Assembly: GCF_019203185.1 (NCBI RefSeq)
Contig: NZ_CP078093.1
Coordinates: 1,364,001-1,428,000 of the forward strand
Source of the DNA: Crassaminicella indica
GTDB lineage: Bacteria > Bacillota > Clostridia > Peptostreptococcales > Thermotaleaceae
Direction: 5' to 3'
DNA length: 64,000 nucleotides
In this document: piece after piece, positions 1 through 9,909 of the stretch
How positions within the stretch are numbered: position 1 is the first letter of the stretch
Layout of the letters: every line of letters begins with the position of its first letter
Position numbers and translations under genes: made by a program
The notes under the pieces: model-generated
What the model saw: only the letters and a program-made list of their open reading frames with translations
Told to the model about the DNA's origin: nothing
The model's database searches: none

Positions 1-315
1 ACTTCAAATCAAATTGAAGCTGCCAGAATCGCTATGACGAGATCTATAAAAAGAGGGGGTAAAGTGTGGATTAAGATATTCCCTCATAAGCCAGTAACAC
101 AAAAGCCTGCTGAAACACGTATGGGTGCTGGTAAAGGTTCTCCAGAATATTGGGTAGCTGTAGTAAAACCAGGTAGAGTAATGTTTGAATTAGCTGGCGT
201 ATCAGAAGAAAAAGCTAGAGAAGCTATGAGACTTGCAATGCATAAGCTTCCTATTAAATGTAAATTTGTAACACGTCAAGATACAGAAAAGGGTGGTGAA
301 GCGAATGAAAGCTAA
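1..315 (+). CDS. rplP: 50S ribosomal protein L16, 5'-truncated by window edge
   Basis: L16 binds 23S rRNA near the peptidyl transferase centre. The frame is open from base 1, so only the C-terminal 104 residues or so of a protein usually about 144 long are present. The segment with [15 protein letters not shown] and the stretch [20 protein letters not shown] are characteristic of L16. An internal Met at position 34 is not the real start. The 3' end overlaps rpmC by 11 bases, the usual order in the S10-spc cluster. Confidence 0.97.
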   Translation, partial: TSNQIEAARIAMTRSIKRGGKVWIKIFPHKPVTQKPAETRMGAGKGSPEYWVAVVKPGRVMFELAGVSEEKAREAMRLAMHKLPIKCKFVTRQDTEKGGEANES

Positions 316-505
316 TAAGCTTCGTGATATGACCGTACAAGAATTAAATAATAAATTGATAGAACTTAAAAATGAACTTTTTAATTTAAGATTTCAATTA
401 GCTACAGGTCAGCTTGAAAACCCAATGAAAGTAAAAAGTGTACGAAAAGATATTGCTCGTACAAAAACCATCCTTAGAGAAAAAGAATTAAAGAAGAACG
501 CATAA
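305..505 (+). CDS. rpmC: 50S ribosomal protein L29
   Basis: L29 is a small two-helix protein near the exit of the ribosomal tunnel. The 66-residue product begins [10 protein letters not shown] and contains the family signature around [21 protein letters not shown] chose the ATG at 305 over an in-frame GTG at 293 because the homologous N-terminus starts at MKA and a GGTGG-type ribosome binding site sits inside the end of rplP. The overlap suggests translational coupling with rplP. Confidence 0.96.
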   Translation: MKANKLRDMTVQELNNKLIELKNELFNLRFQLATGQLENPMKVKSVRKDIARTKTILREKELKKNA

Positions 506-533
506 ATAAGGGTACGGAAGGAGGTCTTTACTC

Positions 534-788
534 GTGGAAAGAACAAGAAGAAAGACAAGAGTAGGTCGTGTAGTAAGTGACAAGATGGAAAAAACTATAG
601 TAGTAGCAGTAGAAGATTTTGTACGTCACCCACTATACGGAAAAGCAGTAAGAAGAACAAAAAAATTCAAAGCTCATGATGAACATAATGAGTGCAGAAT
701 TGGCGATCGTGTAAGAATCATGGAAACTAGACCGTTAAGTAAGGACAAAAGATGGAGACTAGTAAATATCGTAGAAAGAGCGAAGTAA
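534..788 (+). CDS. rpsQ: 30S ribosomal protein S17
   Basis: S17 is an OB-fold primary 16S rRNA-binding protein. The 84-residue product has the expected start ([20 protein letters not shown]) and the motif [23 protein letters not shown]. Translation starts at GTG 534, after a strong AAGGAGG. It is the usual length and sits in canonical order between rpmC and rplN. Confidence 0.97.
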   Translation: MERTRRKTRVGRVVSDKMEKTIVVAVEDFVRHPLYGKAVRRTKKFKAHDEHNECRIGDRVRIMETRPLSKDKRWRLVNIVERAK

Positions 789-814
789 TTGTATAACCGG
801 AAGGAGGTATTACT

Positions 815-1183
815 ATGATTCAACAAGAAACACGCCTAACAGTTGCTGATAATTCAGGAGCTAAAGAGCTATTATGTATTCGTGTACTAGGTGGTTCTAA
901 GCGTAAGTATGCAAATATTGGTGATGTGATTGTTTGTGCAGTTAAAGATGCAACACCAGGCGGTGTTGTTAAAAAGGGACAAGTCGTTAAGGCTGTAGTA
1001 GTAAGAAGTAAATTTGGTACTAGACGTGCAGATGGAAGCTATATAAAATTTGATGAAAATGCAGCGGTTGTAATCAAAGATGATAAAACCCCTGTAGGAA
1101 CTCGTATTTTCGGGCCGGTTGCAAGAGAATTGAGAGAAAGAGATTTCATGAAAATTGTTTCACTTGCACCAGAAGTACTATAG
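815..1183 (+). CDS. rplN: 50S ribosomal protein L14
   Basis: L14 contributes to inter-subunit bridges. The 122-residue product begins [20 protein letters not shown] and ends in VSLAPEVL, as full-length bacterial L14 does. AAGGAGG precedes the ATG. First gene after rpsQ in the spc arrangement, 26 bases from it. Confidence 0.97.
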   Translation: MIQQETRLTVADNSGAKELLCIRVLGGSKRKYANIGDVIVCAVKDATPGGVVKKGQVVKAVVVRSKFGTRRADGSYIKFDENAAVVIKDDKTPVGTRIFGPVARELRERDFMKIVSLAPEVL

Positions 1184-1201
1184 CTTGAGGAGGTGTAATG
1201 A

Positions 1202-1513
1202 ATGCACATTAAAAAAGGTGATACAGTAGTAGTGATATCAGGAAAAGATAAAGGCAAAAAAGGTAAGGTGCTAGAAGCACAGCCTAAAAAGAATAGAGTA
1301 ATCGTTGAAGGCGTAAATATGCTTACAAAGCATCAAAAGCCAAATGCGAAGGTACAGCAAGGTGGAATTATTCATCAAGAAGGACCAATTCATGTTTCAA
1401 ATGTAATGCTTTGGGATAAAAAGGCTAATGCGCCTACAAGAGTAGGATACAAAGTTTTAGAAGACGGAACGAAAGTAAGAGTATCTAGAAAGACCGGAGA
1501 AGTAATCGAGTAA
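1202..1513 (+). CDS. rplX: 50S ribosomal protein L24
   Basis: L24 is an early assembly protein of the large subunit. The 103-residue product carries an N-terminal KOW motif ([20 protein letters not shown]) and the L24 signature that follows. GAGGTG precedes the ATG. Located 18 bases after rplN. Confidence 0.97.
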   Translation: MHIKKGDTVVVISGKDKGKKGKVLEAQPKKNRVIVEGVNMLTKHQKPNAKVQQGGIIHQEGPIHVSNVMLWDKKANAPTRVGYKVLEDGTKVRVSRKTGEVIE

Positions 1514-1541
1514 GATTGAAGCTTGAAGGGAGGTTAAATAA

Positions 1542-2081
1542 GTGGCTAGATTAAAAGAACTATATACTAAAGATATAGCAAAAGCTTTAATGGAAAAGTT
1601 CGGGTATAAAAGTGTAATGGAAATCCCAAAACTTGAAAAGGTTGTTGTAAATATGGGATTAGGAGATGCAAAAGATAACTCAAAACTTCTAGAAGTTGCT
1701 GTGCAGGAATTAGCAACAATTACAGGTCAAAAGCCTATTGTTACAAGAGCAAAGAAATCTGTTGCAAACTTTAAAGTACGTGAAGGTATGCCTGTAGGTG
1801 CAAAGGTAACTTTAAGAGGAGAAAGAATGTTTGAGTTTGTAGATAGATTGTTCAATATTGCATTACCAAGGGTAAGAGACTTCAGAGGTGTAAATCCTAA
1901 CTCGTTTGATGGAAGAGGTAATTATGCCCTAGGAATTAAAGAGCAATTAATATTCCCTGAGATCGATTATGATAAAGTTGACAAAATAAGAGGAATGGAC
2001 ATTATATTTGTTACGACAGCTAAAACTGATGAAGAAGCACGCGAACTGTTAAGATTGTTAGGAATGCCATTCGCTAGATAA
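1542..2081 (+). CDS. rplE: 50S ribosomal protein L5
   Basis: L5 binds 5S rRNA in the central protuberance. The 179-residue product has the L5 blocks [31 protein letters not shown] and [18 protein letters not shown], and ends with the usual GMPFAR-type tail. Translation starts at GTG 1542, after GGGAGG. Full length for the family. Confidence 0.97.
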   Translation: MARLKELYTKDIAKALMEKFGYKSVMEIPKLEKVVVNMGLGDAKDNSKLLEVAVQELATITGQKPIVTRAKKSVANFKVREGMPVGAKVTLRGERMFEFVDRLFNIALPRVRDFRGVNPNSFDGRGNYALGIKEQLIFPEIDYDKVDKIRGMDIIFVTTAKTDEEARELLRLLGMPFAR

Positions 2082-2093
2082 GGAGGGAAAGTA

Positions 2094-2279
2094 GTGGCTA
2101 GAAAAGCTCTTAAAATTAAACAAGCAAGAAAACAAAAGTTCTCAACAAGAGAGTACAATAGATGTAGAATTTGCGGAAGACCACATGCTTATTTAAGAAA
2201 ATTTGGTATTTGCCGTATTTGCTTTAGAGAATTAGCATACAAGGGTGAAATACCAGGCGTTAAGAAAGCAAGCTGGTAA
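2094..2279 (+). CDS. rpsZ: 30S ribosomal protein S14, zinc-binding (type Z)
   Basis: S14 assembles into the 30S head. This is the short 61-residue zinc form. Cys24 and Cys27 (CRIC) pair with Cys40 and Cys43 (CRIC) to make the zinc ribbon. Translation starts at GTG 2094, after AGGAGGG. Spore-formers often also carry a zinc-free S14 elsewhere, used when zinc is short; that cannot be judged from this window. Confidence 0.97.
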   Translation: MARKALKIKQARKQKFSTREYNRCRICGRPHAYLRKFGICRICFRELAYKGEIPGVKKASW

Positions 2280-2307
2280 GGAATATAAGGAAGGAGGTAC
2301 TTATACT

Positions 2308-2703
2308 ATGATGACAGATCCAATTGCAGATATGCTTACACGTATAAGAAATGCGAATATAGTGAGACATGAAACAGTAGATATTCCTGCTTCAAATATG
2401 AAAAAATCAATTGCTGAAATCCTTCTAAATGAAGGGTTTATCAAGGGATATGATGTAATTGAAGATGGAAAGCAAGGAATCATCAGATTACAAATGAAGT
2501 ACGGAAGCAACAAAGAGAGAGTTATTAGTGGACTTAAGAAAATATCAAAACCAGGTTTAAGAGTTTATGTAAAGAAAGATGAAATACCAAAGGTATTAGG
2601 CGGACTAGGAATAGCGATTCTTTCAACTTCTAACGGTATCGTTACAGATAAGGAAGCTAGAAAACTAGGAACAGGTGGAGAAGTAATCTGCTACGTTTGG
2701 TAA
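2308..2703 (+). CDS. rpsH: 30S ribosomal protein S8
   Basis: S8 is a primary 16S rRNA binder and, in other bacteria, the autoregulator of the spc operon. The product begins [16 protein letters not shown] and ends with the typical [11 protein letters not shown] place the start at ATG 2308, nine bases after AAGGAGGT at 2291-2298. An adjacent ATG at 2311 is equally possible. The upstream in-frame extension overlaps rpsZ and is not S8-like. Confidence 0.97.
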   Translation: MMTDPIADMLTRIRNANIVRHETVDIPASNMKKSIAEILLNEGFIKGYDVIEDGKQGIIRLQMKYGSNKERVISGLKKISKPGLRVYVKKDEIPKVLGGLGIAILSTSNGIVTDKEARKLGTGGEVICYVW

Positions 2704-2734
2704 TAGATAATCTTAAGGTATAGGAGGTGCAGCT

Positions 2735-3274
2735 ATGTCAAGGATAGGTAAACTACCAATCACAATTCCAGATGGGGTAGAAGTTAAAATAGATGATAAA
2801 AATCTTGTTACTGTAAAAGGACCTAAGGGACAATTACAAGAACAAATCAATAAAGACATGAAGATTACAGTAGAAGAAAATACACTTACAGTAGAAAGAC
2901 CTACAAATAATAAAATTCACAGATCCCTACACGGTTTAAGTCGTACATTGATCAACAACATGATCGTTGGTGTAACAAAAGGATATGAGAAAAAGCTAGT
3001 AATAAATGGTGTAGGTTATCGTGCAGCTAAACAAGGAAATAAATTAACAATGTCTTTAGGGTATTCACATCCAGTTGAGATGATAGATCCTGAAGGTATT
3101 ACAACAGAAGTTCCAAATCAAAATGAAATTATTGTAAAAGGTATCAACAAGCAATTAGTTGGAAACTATGCTGCGAAGATTAGATCTTGGAGAGAGCCTG
3201 AGCCATATAAAGGTAAAGGTATTAGATATGACAACGAAGTAATCCGTCGTAAGGAAGGTAAGACAGGTAAGTAG
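2735..3274 (+). CDS. rplF: 50S ribosomal protein L6
   Basis: L6 lies near the GTPase-associated centre. The 179-residue product shows both repeats of the family, begins [15 protein letters not shown], and has the C-terminal signature [24 protein letters not shown] precedes the ATG. Normal length and order. Confidence 0.97.
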   Translation: MSRIGKLPITIPDGVEVKIDDKNLVTVKGPKGQLQEQINKDMKITVEENTLTVERPTNNKIHRSLHGLSRTLINNMIVGVTKGYEKKLVINGVGYRAAKQGNKLTMSLGYSHPVEMIDPEGITTEVPNQNEIIVKGINKQLVGNYAAKIRSWREPEPYKGKGIRYDNEVIRRKEGKTGK

Positions 3275-3291
3275 GAAAGGAGTGAAAAGAA

Positions 3292-3654
3292 GTGATTAAT
3301 AAGGAGAGTAAAAACGCAAAAAGACAAAAAAGACACTTGAGAATCCGTAAAAAAGTGTCTGGAACTCCTGAACGCCCAAGATTAAGTGTATATAGAAGTT
3401 TGAAAAATATATATGCGCAAATTATCGATGATGTAGCAGGAAAAACTTTAGTTGCTGCTTCAACGTTAGATAAAGAGATAAACGTAAATCATGGAGGCAA
3501 TAAGGAAGCTGCTAAATTAGTAGGAGAGCTTGTTGCAAAGAGAGCATTAGAAAAAGGAATTAACAATGTTGTATTTGATAGAAGCGGATATATTTATCAT
3601 GGTAGAATAAAGGAACTAGCTGAAGGAGCAAGAGAAGCTGGGTTGAAATTCTAG
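3292..3654 (+). CDS. rplR: 50S ribosomal protein L18
   Basis: L18 binds 5S rRNA with L5. The 120-residue product has the conserved [20 protein letters not shown] and the C-terminal [19 protein letters not shown]. Translation starts at GTG 3292, preceded by AAAGGAG. It sits between rplF and rpsE as expected. Confidence 0.97.
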   Translation: MINKESKNAKRQKRHLRIRKKVSGTPERPRLSVYRSLKNIYAQIIDDVAGKTLVAASTLDKEINVNHGGNKEAAKLVGELVAKRALEKGINNVVFDRSGYIYHGRIKELAEGAREAGLKF

Positions 3655-3671
3655 CAGAAGGAGGGAAATGA

Positions 3672-4178
3672 ATGAAACGTCAACTTATTGATGCGAGCAA
3701 ACTGGATTTAAAAGAGACAGTTATTAATATAAGCCGTGTAACAAAAGTTGTAAAAGGTGGTAGAACCTTCAGATTTAGTGCAACTGTTGTTGTTGGAGAT
3801 GAAAATGGATACGTTGGAATTGGTTCAGGTAAAGCACAAGAAATTCCAAATGCTATTAAAAAAGGAATTGAAGCGGCTAAAAAGAATTTAATTTATGTTC
3901 CAAGAGTAGGTACAACAATCCCTCATAGAATAGAGGGACACTTTGGAGCTGGAAGAGTATTAATCATGCCAGCTAAAGAAGGTACAGGAGTTATCGCAGG
4001 TGGACCTGTACGTGCCGTTTTAGAACTTGCAGGAATTAAAGATGTAAGAGCAAAATCATTAGGAACAAACAACTCAAGAAATATGGTTAATGCAACAATA
4101 GAAGGACTTAAGAACTTAAAAACAGTTGAAGAAGTTGCAAGACTTAGAGGTAAATCTGTAGAGGAACTATTAGGTTAG
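3672..4178 (+). CDS. rpsE: 30S ribosomal protein S5
   Basis: S5 is a decoding-fidelity protein at the mRNA entry site. The 168-residue product has the N-terminal double-stranded-RNA-binding fold with [19 protein letters not shown] and the C-terminal S5 domain with [26 protein letters not shown] precedes the ATG. Confidence 0.97.
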   Translation: MKRQLIDASKLDLKETVINISRVTKVVKGGRTFRFSATVVVGDENGYVGIGSGKAQEIPNAIKKGIEAAKKNLIYVPRVGTTIPHRIEGHFGAGRVLIMPAKEGTGVIAGGPVRAVLELAGIKDVRAKSLGTNNSRNMVNATIEGLKNLKTVEEVARLRGKSVEELLG

Positions 4179-4191
4179 GAGGGGAAAGACC

Positions 4192-4374
4192 TTGGCTAAT
4201 ATGTTAAAAATAACATTGGTAAGAAGTACCATCGGGTCCAAGCCTCAACATAGAAAGACAATCGAAGCGCTAGGACTAAAGAAAATTAGACAAACAGTAG
4301 AGAAAAAAGACAATCCTCAAATGAGAGGTATGATTGAAAAAGTAAGACATTTAGTAGAAGTAGAAGAAATATAG
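4192..4374 (+). CDS. rpmD: 50S ribosomal protein L30
   Basis: L30 is a small 23S rRNA-binding protein. The 60-residue product has the L30 core ([19 protein letters not shown]) and ends at the usual [11 protein letters not shown] use the TTG at 4192, well spaced after AGGAGGGG. The internal ATG at 4201 lacks a ribosome binding site. Confidence 0.95.
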   Translation: MANMLKITLVRSTIGSKPQHRKTIEALGLKKIRQTVEKKDNPQMRGMIEKVRHLVEVEEI

Positions 4375-4391
4375 GTCAAGGAGGTGTAACC

Positions 4392-4832
4392 ATGAAGCTA
4401 CATGAGTTAAGACCGGCAGAAGGTTCAACAAAGAACAGAAAAAGACTTGGAAGAGGAACTGCTACAGGACAAGGAAAAACTGCTGGACGTGGACAAGACG
4501 GACAAAAATCTCGTAGCGGTGGTAATGTAAAACCAGGATTTGAAGGTGGTCAAATGCCTCTATACAGAAGACTACCTAAGAGAGGTTTTACTAATGTATT
4601 TAAAAAGCAGTGGACAATTATCAATGTAGATACATTAAATAGATTTGACGAAGGTACTGTTGTAACTCCTGAATTACTTTTAGAAAAAGGAATCATCAAA
4701 AAAATCGTTGATGGTGTAAAAGTATTAGGTAATGGAGAGCTACAAAAGAAAGTAACTGTACAGGCACATAAATTCAGCCAGTCAGCTGTAGAGAAAATTG
4801 AAGCTGCTGGAGGAAAGGCAGAGGTGATCTAA
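4392..4832 (+). CDS. rplO: 50S ribosomal protein L15
   Basis: L15 is a central assembly protein of the 50S subunit. The 146-residue product has the Gly/Arg/Lys-rich extended N-terminus ([20 protein letters not shown]) and the globular C-terminus ending [20 protein letters not shown] precedes the ATG. It abuts secY with one base between them. Confidence 0.97.
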   Translation: MKLHELRPAEGSTKNRKRLGRGTATGQGKTAGRGQDGQKSRSGGNVKPGFEGGQMPLYRRLPKRGFTNVFKKQWTIINVDTLNRFDEGTVVTPELLLEKGIIKKIVDGVKVLGNGELQKKVTVQAHKFSQSAVEKIEAAGGKAEVI

Positions 4833-4833
4833 C

Positions 4834-6111
4834 GTGCTATCTACCCTAAGAAATGCTTGGAAAATTCCCGATTTAAGAAAGAGAATGCTCTATACGTTGA
4901 TGATGATGGTAGTATTTAGACTAGGCTCATGTATTCCTGTTCCAGGGATAAACAGAGAGATATTAGCTCAATTATTTAAGCAAGGAGAAAATGGTATCTT
5001 TGGTTTATTCAACCTATTTTCAGGAGGAGCCTTTGGGAAGTTTACAATATTTGCTCTAAGTATTACACCATACATTACTTCATCAATTATTATGCAGCTT
5101 TTAACTATTGCTATACCTAGTCTAGAAGCTCTTGCTCGAGAAGGAGAAGAAGGAAGAAAAAAGATAGCACAGTACACAAGATATGGAACGGTTGTATTGG
5201 CTTTAATTCAAGCTACAGGTGTAAGTGTTGGTCTATTCCGTCAAGCACTTATTGCAAGTGATTTTTGGTCAATAACTGTTGTAGTGCTTACATTAACAGC
5301 AGGAACAGCCTTCTTAATGTGGCTAGGTGAACAAATTACTGAAAAAGGAATAGGAAATGGTATTTCTCTAATTATATTTACAGGGATCATTTCTAGACTT
5401 CCTTTAGGTGTAGCACAAACAATTGAGAAATTAAAAATTGGAGAAGTTTCCATCATTTCTTTATTAACATTTATGGTAATAGCAGTGCTTGTAATAGCAG
5501 GTGTCGTAGCAATACAACAAGGTACAAGAAAAATTCCTGTGCAATATGCAAAAAGAGTAGTTGGAAGAAAAATGTATGGGGGACATAGCACACATATTCC
5601 ACTTAAAGTGAATCAAGCAGGTGTTATTCCTGTAATCTTTGCTATTTCACTACTTCAATTCCCATTAACATTAACATATTTCTTTCAAGGTGGAGCATTT
5701 TCAAGCTTTGTACAGAAGTGGCTATCACCAGCAGGAAATCCTGGAGTTTGGATTTACTCTATTTTGTATATGATTCTAGTTATATTCTTTACTTACTTCT
5801 ATACAGCAGTTACTTTTAATCCAGTAGAAGTTGCAGATAATATGAAAAAGCATGGTGGATTTATTCCAGGAATTCGTCCAGGAAAACCGACTTCTGAGTA
5901 TTTAGGTAGAGTATTAAATAGAATCACATTAGCAGGTGCTATATTCCTTGCAATCATTGCAGTAATGCCTACGATTATACTGCAATTTACAAATATGCAA
6001 TTTAGATTTGGTGGAACCTCTCTGTTGATTGTAGTAGGGGTTGCATTAGAGACAATGAAGCAAGTAGAAGCACAGATGATGATGAGACATTACCAAGGCT
6101 TCTTAAAATAG
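4834..6111 (+). CDS. secY: Preprotein translocase channel subunit SecY
   Basis: SecY forms the protein-conducting channel of the Sec system in the cytoplasmic membrane. The 425-residue product has ten hydrophobic segments, the N-terminal FRLGSCIPVPGI motif, TEKGIGNGISLIIF, and the cytosolic loop with RKIPVQYAKR. Translation starts at GTG 4834, one base after the rplO stop. It stands in its conserved place between rplO and adk, so it is co-transcribed with ribosomal protein genes. Confidence 0.98.
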   Translation: MLSTLRNAWKIPDLRKRMLYTLMMMVVFRLGSCIPVPGINREILAQLFKQGENGIFGLFNLFSGGAFGKFTIFALSITPYITSSIIMQLLTIAIPSLEALAREGEEGRKKIAQYTRYGTVVLALIQATGVSVGLFRQALIASDFWSITVVVLTLTAGTAFLMWLGEQITEKGIGNGISLIIFTGIISRLPLGVAQTIEKLKIGEVSIISLLTFMVIAVLVIAGVVAIQQGTRKIPVQYAKRVVGRKMYGGHSTHIPLKVNQAGVIPVIFAISLLQFPLTLTYFFQGGAFSSFVQKWLSPAGNPGVWIYSILYMILVIFFTYFYTAVTFNPVEVADNMKKHGGFIPGIRPGKPTSEYLGRVLNRITLAGAIFLAIIAVMPTIILQFTNMQFRFGGTSLLIVVGVALETMKQVEAQMMMRHYQGFLK

Positions 6112-6120
6112 ATAGGGAAT

Positions 6121-6138
6121 CATGGGGGCTTCCCCATG
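6121..6138 (+). other. Perfect short hairpin between secY and adk
   Basis: CATGGGG-GCTT-CCCCATG forms a 7-bp stem with a 4-base loop in the 60-base gap. No T-run follows, so it is not a convincing terminator. It may be an RNA processing or stability element, or it may weaken read-through into adk. Confidence 0.5.
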
Positions 6139-6171
6139 TGTACCTTCATCAAAATCCGGGAGATGATATTA

Positions 6172-6816
6172 ATGAGATTAGTCTTATTAGGGCCTCCAGG
6201 GGCAGGAAAAGGAACACAAGCTTCAGGAATTGTTGAAAAGTTTAATATACCTCATATATCAACTGGAGATATATTCAGAAAAAATATAAAAGAGGGAACG
6301 GAATTAGGAAAGAAAGCAAAGGCATATATTGATCAAGGACTTTTAGTTCCGGATGAATTAGTTATAGCCATTGTAGAAGATAGACTTCAACAAGAAGATT
6401 GTAAGAATGGTTTCTTGCTTGACGGATTTCCTAGAACAGTAAAGCAAGCTGAAGAATTAGATAAAGTCCTTTCAAAAATGGATACATCGCTAGATAAAGT
6501 AATCAATGTAGATGTGGATAAAAGTATACTAGTAGAAAGAGCTGTCGGAAGAAGAATTTGTAAAAGTTGTGGAGCAACATTCCATGTGAAGTTCAATCCT
6601 CCTAAAGTGGATGGTGTATGCGATAAATGTGGAAATGAATTATATCAAAGAGCAGATGATACGGAAGAAACAGTCTCTAAAAGGATTGAAGTATATCTTA
6701 ATGAAACAAAACCTCTAATTGATTATTATGAAGATAAAAAAATTCTAGCAACAATAGATGGACAACAAGAAATAAGCAAAGTATTTGATGATATTGTAGC
6801 TGCTTTAGGAGCGTAG
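6172..6816 (+). CDS. adk: Adenylate kinase, zinc-binding LID type
   Basis: Catalyses ATP + AMP to 2 ADP in the cytosol. The P-loop [11 protein letters not shown] is near the N-terminus, and the AMP-binding DGFPRT block follows. The LID holds a four-cysteine zinc site (CKSC...CDKC), typical of Gram-positive enzymes. I chose ATG 6172 because [10 protein letters not shown] is the family N-terminus; the in-frame extension from 6136 crosses the intergenic hairpin. The 214-residue length is normal. Confidence 0.97.
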   Translation: MRLVLLGPPGAGKGTQASGIVEKFNIPHISTGDIFRKNIKEGTELGKKAKAYIDQGLLVPDELVIAIVEDRLQQEDCKNGFLLDGFPRTVKQAEELDKVLSKMDTSLDKVINVDVDKSILVERAVGRRICKSCGATFHVKFNPPKVDGVCDKCGNELYQRADDTEETVSKRIEVYLNETKPLIDYYEDKKILATIDGQQEISKVFDDIVAALGA

Positions 6817-6820
6817 TAAA

Positions 6821-7567
6821 ATGATTATCTTAAAGTCGAGCAAAGAGATTGAATATATGAGAGATGCAGGAAAAATTGTTGCTTATGCCCATGAAGCAGT
6901 ACGTAATGCTATAAAGCCTGGTATTACTACAAAAGAATTAGATGAAATTGCAGAAAAAGAAATAAGAAAGCATGGTGCTATACCAGCTTTTAAGGGCTTA
7001 TATGGATTTCCTGCAAGCATTTGTGCTTCAATAAATGAGGAAGTTGTTCACGGAATACCTGGATTAAGAATATTAAAAGATGGCGATATTATAAGTGTGG
7101 ACATTGGAGCTAAACTTAAAGGATATAATGGTGATTCTGCGAAAACTCACCCAGTAGGAAATGTGAGTGTTCAAACGAAAAAGCTCATAGAAGTGACCAA
7201 ACAAAGCTTTTATGAAGGATTAAAATTTTGTAGAGAAGGGTATCGGTTATCTGATATTTCTCATGCAGTACAAAATTATGTAGAGAGCAATGGTTTTTCT
7301 GTTGTTCGAGATTTTGTAGGTCATGGAATAGGGCAGGAAATGCATGAGGATCCACAAATTCCTAATTTTGGACCTCCAGGAAAGGGTCCAAGACTGAAGG
7401 CTGGAATGGCTTTAGCAATAGAACCAATGGTTAATATGGGAACTTACAAAGTAAGAGTTCTTAGTGATGATTGGACTGTTGTTACGCTAGATGGAAAGCT
7501 TTCAGCTCATTATGAACATACAATCGTCATCACAAAAGATGATCCAATTATTTTAACAAGCCTTTAA
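6821..7567 (+). CDS. map: Type I methionine aminopeptidase
   Basis: Removes the initiator methionine from new proteins. The 248-residue product is the short type without an N-terminal zinc finger. Visible metal-site motifs are [17 protein letters not shown] (two Asp), [14 protein letters not shown] (His) and the C-terminal Glu pair in AIEPMVN and YEHT. It starts four bases after adk, and adk-map-KOW-infA is the usual clostridial order. Confidence 0.97.
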   Translation: MIILKSSKEIEYMRDAGKIVAYAHEAVRNAIKPGITTKELDEIAEKEIRKHGAIPAFKGLYGFPASICASINEEVVHGIPGLRILKDGDIISVDIGAKLKGYNGDSAKTHPVGNVSVQTKKLIEVTKQSFYEGLKFCREGYRLSDISHAVQNYVESNGFSVVRDFVGHGIGQEMHEDPQIPNFGPPGKGPRLKAGMALAIEPMVNMGTYKVRVLSDDWTVVTLDGKLSAHYEHTIVITKDDPIILTSL

Positions 7568-7585
7568 GCGTAAGAGGTGAAAAAA

Positions 7586-7864
7586 GTGAATACGACTCAT
7601 GAAATTACAGTTGGTCAAATAGTTAAGTCGAAAGCTGGAAGAGATAAAGATAGAGCATTTATTGTGATCGGTATTGTCGATGAACAATATGTTCTAATAG
7701 CTGATGGAGACTTAAGAAAAATTGATAAAGCAAAGAAAAAAAAGGTGAAGCACTTACAAAAATATAATATAATCAGTAATGAAGTAAAAAAAAGAATAGA
7801 AAATGATGAAAAAATAAGTAATTTATTTTTGAGACGTGAACTGGAAAAACTGGGTCTTAGTTAA
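7586..7864 (+). CDS. KOW-domain RNA-binding protein (L14e-like)
   Basis: A 92-residue basic protein common between map and infA in Clostridia and Bacilli. It resembles the KOW fold of eukaryotic/archaeal L14e. The N-terminal HEITVGQIVKSKAGRDKDR fits a KOW motif, followed by a Lys-rich stretch. I prefer GTG 7586 to GTG 7577 because the GAGGTG at 7574-7579 is well spaced only from 7586. A ribosome-associated role is inferred from fold and location. Confidence 0.85.
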   Translation: MNTTHEITVGQIVKSKAGRDKDRAFIVIGIVDEQYVLIADGDLRKIDKAKKKKVKHLQKYNIISNEVKKRIENDEKISNLFLRRELEKLGLS

Positions 7865-7891
7865 CCTAGGAATAGGAGGGTTAATTTCCTA

Positions 7892-8116
7892 ATGGCAAAG
7901 AATGATGTGATAGAGGTTCAAGGCACAGTTGTGGAGGCTTTGCCTAATGCCATGTTTAAAGTTAAATTGGACAATGGACACGAAATACTAGCACATATTT
8001 CTGGTAAGCTTCGCATGAACTTTATCAGAATATTACCTGGTGATACAGTTACAATTGAATTGTCCCCTTATGATCTAACTAGAGGGAGAATTACTTGGCG
8101 AGGCAAAGGCAAGTGA
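7892..8116 (+). CDS. infA: Translation initiation factor IF-1
   Basis: IF-1 binds the ribosomal A site during initiation. The 74-residue product is one S1/OB domain with [18 protein letters not shown], the [18 protein letters not shown] block and [15 protein letters not shown] precedes the ATG. It is followed by rpmJ, as in most Firmicutes. Confidence 0.98.
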   Translation: MAKNDVIEVQGTVVEALPNAMFKVKLDNGHEILAHISGKLRMNFIRILPGDTVTIELSPYDLTRGRITWRGKGK

Positions 8117-8132
8117 TTAAGGAGGGATAACA

Positions 8133-8246
8133 GTGAAAGTTAGAGCATCCGTTAAACCTATATGTGAAAAGTGTAAAATTATAAAAAGAAAAGGCAAAGT
8201 AATGGTTATTTGCGAAAATCCTAAGCATAAACAAAAGCAAGGTTAA
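8133..8246 (+). CDS. rpmJ: 50S ribosomal protein L36, zinc-binding
   Basis: A 37-residue protein starting at GTG 8133 after GGAGGG. It begins [15 protein letters not shown] and carries the zinc ligands Cys11, Cys14, Cys27 and His32 of the C+ form of L36. It lies between infA and rpsM, as expected. Confidence 0.96.
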   Translation: MKVRASVKPICEKCKIIKRKGKVMVICENPKHKQKQG

Positions 8247-8411
8247 TATTTTTGCTAGTATCGTGTAAATTCGTTTCACGTAATCTCATGATATAAATAT
8301 TAGTATATGAGTGTGCGGCTGCTTTTAATCTAAATTTAGATTAAAATCTTATAACTAATATTGTATATAAAAAGCTTTTTACAGAGTACAGATTCAGGAG
8401 GTGTAAAAATA
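8247..8411 (+). promoter_or_regulatory. Structured leader ahead of rpsM-rpsK-rpsD-rpoA-rplQ
   Basis: This 165-base gap is much longer than its neighbours. It contains a stem with a TTCG loop (8262-8280; CGTG/CACG outer pairs, one bulged T). It also holds an outer pair AATATTAGT (8296-8304) with ACTAATATT (8354-8362), enclosing a perfect 24-base palindrome at 8323-8346. The arrangement suggests a folded mRNA leader, possibly a ribosomal-protein autoregulatory site as known for alpha operons elsewhere. The binding protein is not evident. Confidence 0.5.
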
Positions 8412-8783
8412 ATGGCAAGAATCGCTGGTGTGGACTTACCAAGAGAAAAAAGAGTAGAAATTGGTTTAACATATATCTACGGTATAGGTAGAAAAACATC
8501 TAATAATATACTAGACAAAGCAGGAATTAATCCTGATACTAGAGTAAGAGATCTTACTGAAGAGGAAGTAGGTAAGTTAAGACAAATTATAGATAATGAA
8601 TATCAAGTTGAAGGTGATCTTCGTAGAGAGATTGCTTTAAACATTAAAAGATTAAAAGAAATTGGTTGTTATAGAGGAATACGTCATAGAAGAGGTCTTC
8701 CAGTAAGAGGTCAAAAAACAAAAACAAATGCAAGAACTAGAAAAGGACCTAAGAAAACAGTTGGACGTAAGAAAAAGAAATAG
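8412..8783 (+). CDS. rpsM: 30S ribosomal protein S13
   Basis: S13 contacts the P-site tRNA and inter-subunit bridges. The product begins [20 protein letters not shown] and has the C-terminal [19 protein letters not shown] basic tail, for a normal 123 residues. ATG 8412 follows AGGAGGTG; the longer in-frame extension from 8361 lies in the leader and is not S13-like. Confidence 0.97.
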   Translation: MARIAGVDLPREKRVEIGLTYIYGIGRKTSNNILDKAGINPDTRVRDLTEEEVGKLRQIIDNEYQVEGDLRREIALNIKRLKEIGCYRGIRHRRGLPVRGQKTKTNARTRKGPKKTVGRKKKK

Positions 8784-8802
8784 TTAAAGGAGGGTAAATG
8801 GC

Positions 8803-9201
8803 ATGGTAGCTAAAAAAGCAGCGAAAACTCGTAGAAAAAGACGCGAGCGTAAAAATATAGAACGTGGTCAAGCACATATTCAATCAACTTTCAACAATAC
8901 GATTGTTACGCTTACTGATTTACAAGGAAACGCACTATCATGGGCTAGTGCAGGTGGATTAGGCTTTAAAGGTTCAAGAAAATCTACTCCATTTGCAGCA
9001 CAAATGGCAGCAGAAGCTGCAGCTAAAACTGCTATGGAACATGGACTAAAAACAGTAGAAGTATATGTAAAAGGACCAGGAGCTGGAAGAGAAGCTGCAA
9101 TTAGAGCACTTCAAACAGCTGGACTTGAAATAAGCTTAATTAAAGATGTTACTCCAATACCACATAATGGATGTAGACCACCAAAACGTAGAAGAGTTTA
9201 A
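8803..9201 (+). CDS. rpsK: 30S ribosomal protein S11
   Basis: S11 lies in the 30S platform. The 132-residue product contains [24 protein letters not shown]-type and [15 protein letters not shown] motifs, and the C-terminal [21 protein letters not shown] precedes the ATG. Second gene of the alpha arrangement. Confidence 0.97.
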   Translation: MVAKKAAKTRRKRRERKNIERGQAHIQSTFNNTIVTLTDLQGNALSWASAGGLGFKGSRKSTPFAAQMAAEAAAKTAMEHGLKTVEVYVKGPGAGREAAIRALQTAGLEISLIKDVTPIPHNGCRPPKRRRV

Positions 9202-9225
9202 TAAGGATTAGGAGGTGTAAGAATA

Positions 9226-9846
9226 ATGGCAAGATATACAGGACCATCTTGTAGACTTTGTCGTAGAGAAGGACAAAAGCTATATTTAAAAGGTGAAAGA
9301 TGTTATTCAGATAAATGTGCAGTAAGTAGAAGAGCATATGCTCCAGGACAACATGGACAAGGAAGAAAGAAATTATCCAACTATGGTTTACAATTAAGAG
9401 AAAAGCAAAAAGCTAAGAGATACTATGGGTTATTAGAAACTCAATTCAGAACTTATTTTGAAAAAGCTGAAAAAATGCAAGGTATCACTGGTGAAAACTT
9501 ACTATCAATCCTTGAAACTAGACTTGATAATGTTGTATATAGAATGGGATTTGCAGCATCAAGAAAAGAAGCAAGACAATTAGTAAGACATGGGCACTTT
9601 ACAGTAAACGGTAAGAAAGTAGATATTCCTTCTTTCTTAGTTTCTGTTGGTGATGTTATCAAAGTAAGAGAAAAGAGTGCAAAATCTCCTAAGTTTAAAG
9701 CAATGACTGAAGCTGCAACAAATGTACCAAAATGGGTAGAAGTAAATGCTGAAAGCTTAGAGGGGAAAGTAGTTTCTCTTCCAACTAGAGAAGATATTGA
9801 TATTCCAATAGCTGAACACTTAATTGTCGAGTTATATTCAAGATAA
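9226..9846 (+). CDS. rpsD: 30S ribosomal protein S4
   Basis: S4 nucleates 30S assembly and in several bacteria represses its own operon. The 206-residue product begins [16 protein letters not shown], with a Cys pair (CRLC) and further Cys near 26-31, and has an S4 RNA-binding domain from about residue 98 ([20 protein letters not shown]). GGAGGTG precedes the ATG. Confidence 0.97.
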   Translation: MARYTGPSCRLCRREGQKLYLKGERCYSDKCAVSRRAYAPGQHGQGRKKLSNYGLQLREKQKAKRYYGLLETQFRTYFEKAEKMQGITGENLLSILETRLDNVVYRMGFAASRKEARQLVRHGHFTVNGKKVDIPSFLVSVGDVIKVREKSAKSPKFKAMTEAATNVPKWVEVNAESLEGKVVSLPTREDIDIPIAEHLIVELYSR

Positions 9847-9909
9847 TAAGTACTAGAATCAGTTACCCTCATAGTGTATAGATAAAAAGGAATAAGGAGG
9901 GTTAAAATT

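Noticed and set aside
5241-5591. A 116-codon minus-strand frame
   Set aside because: Fully inside secY, antisense, with no ribosome binding site.
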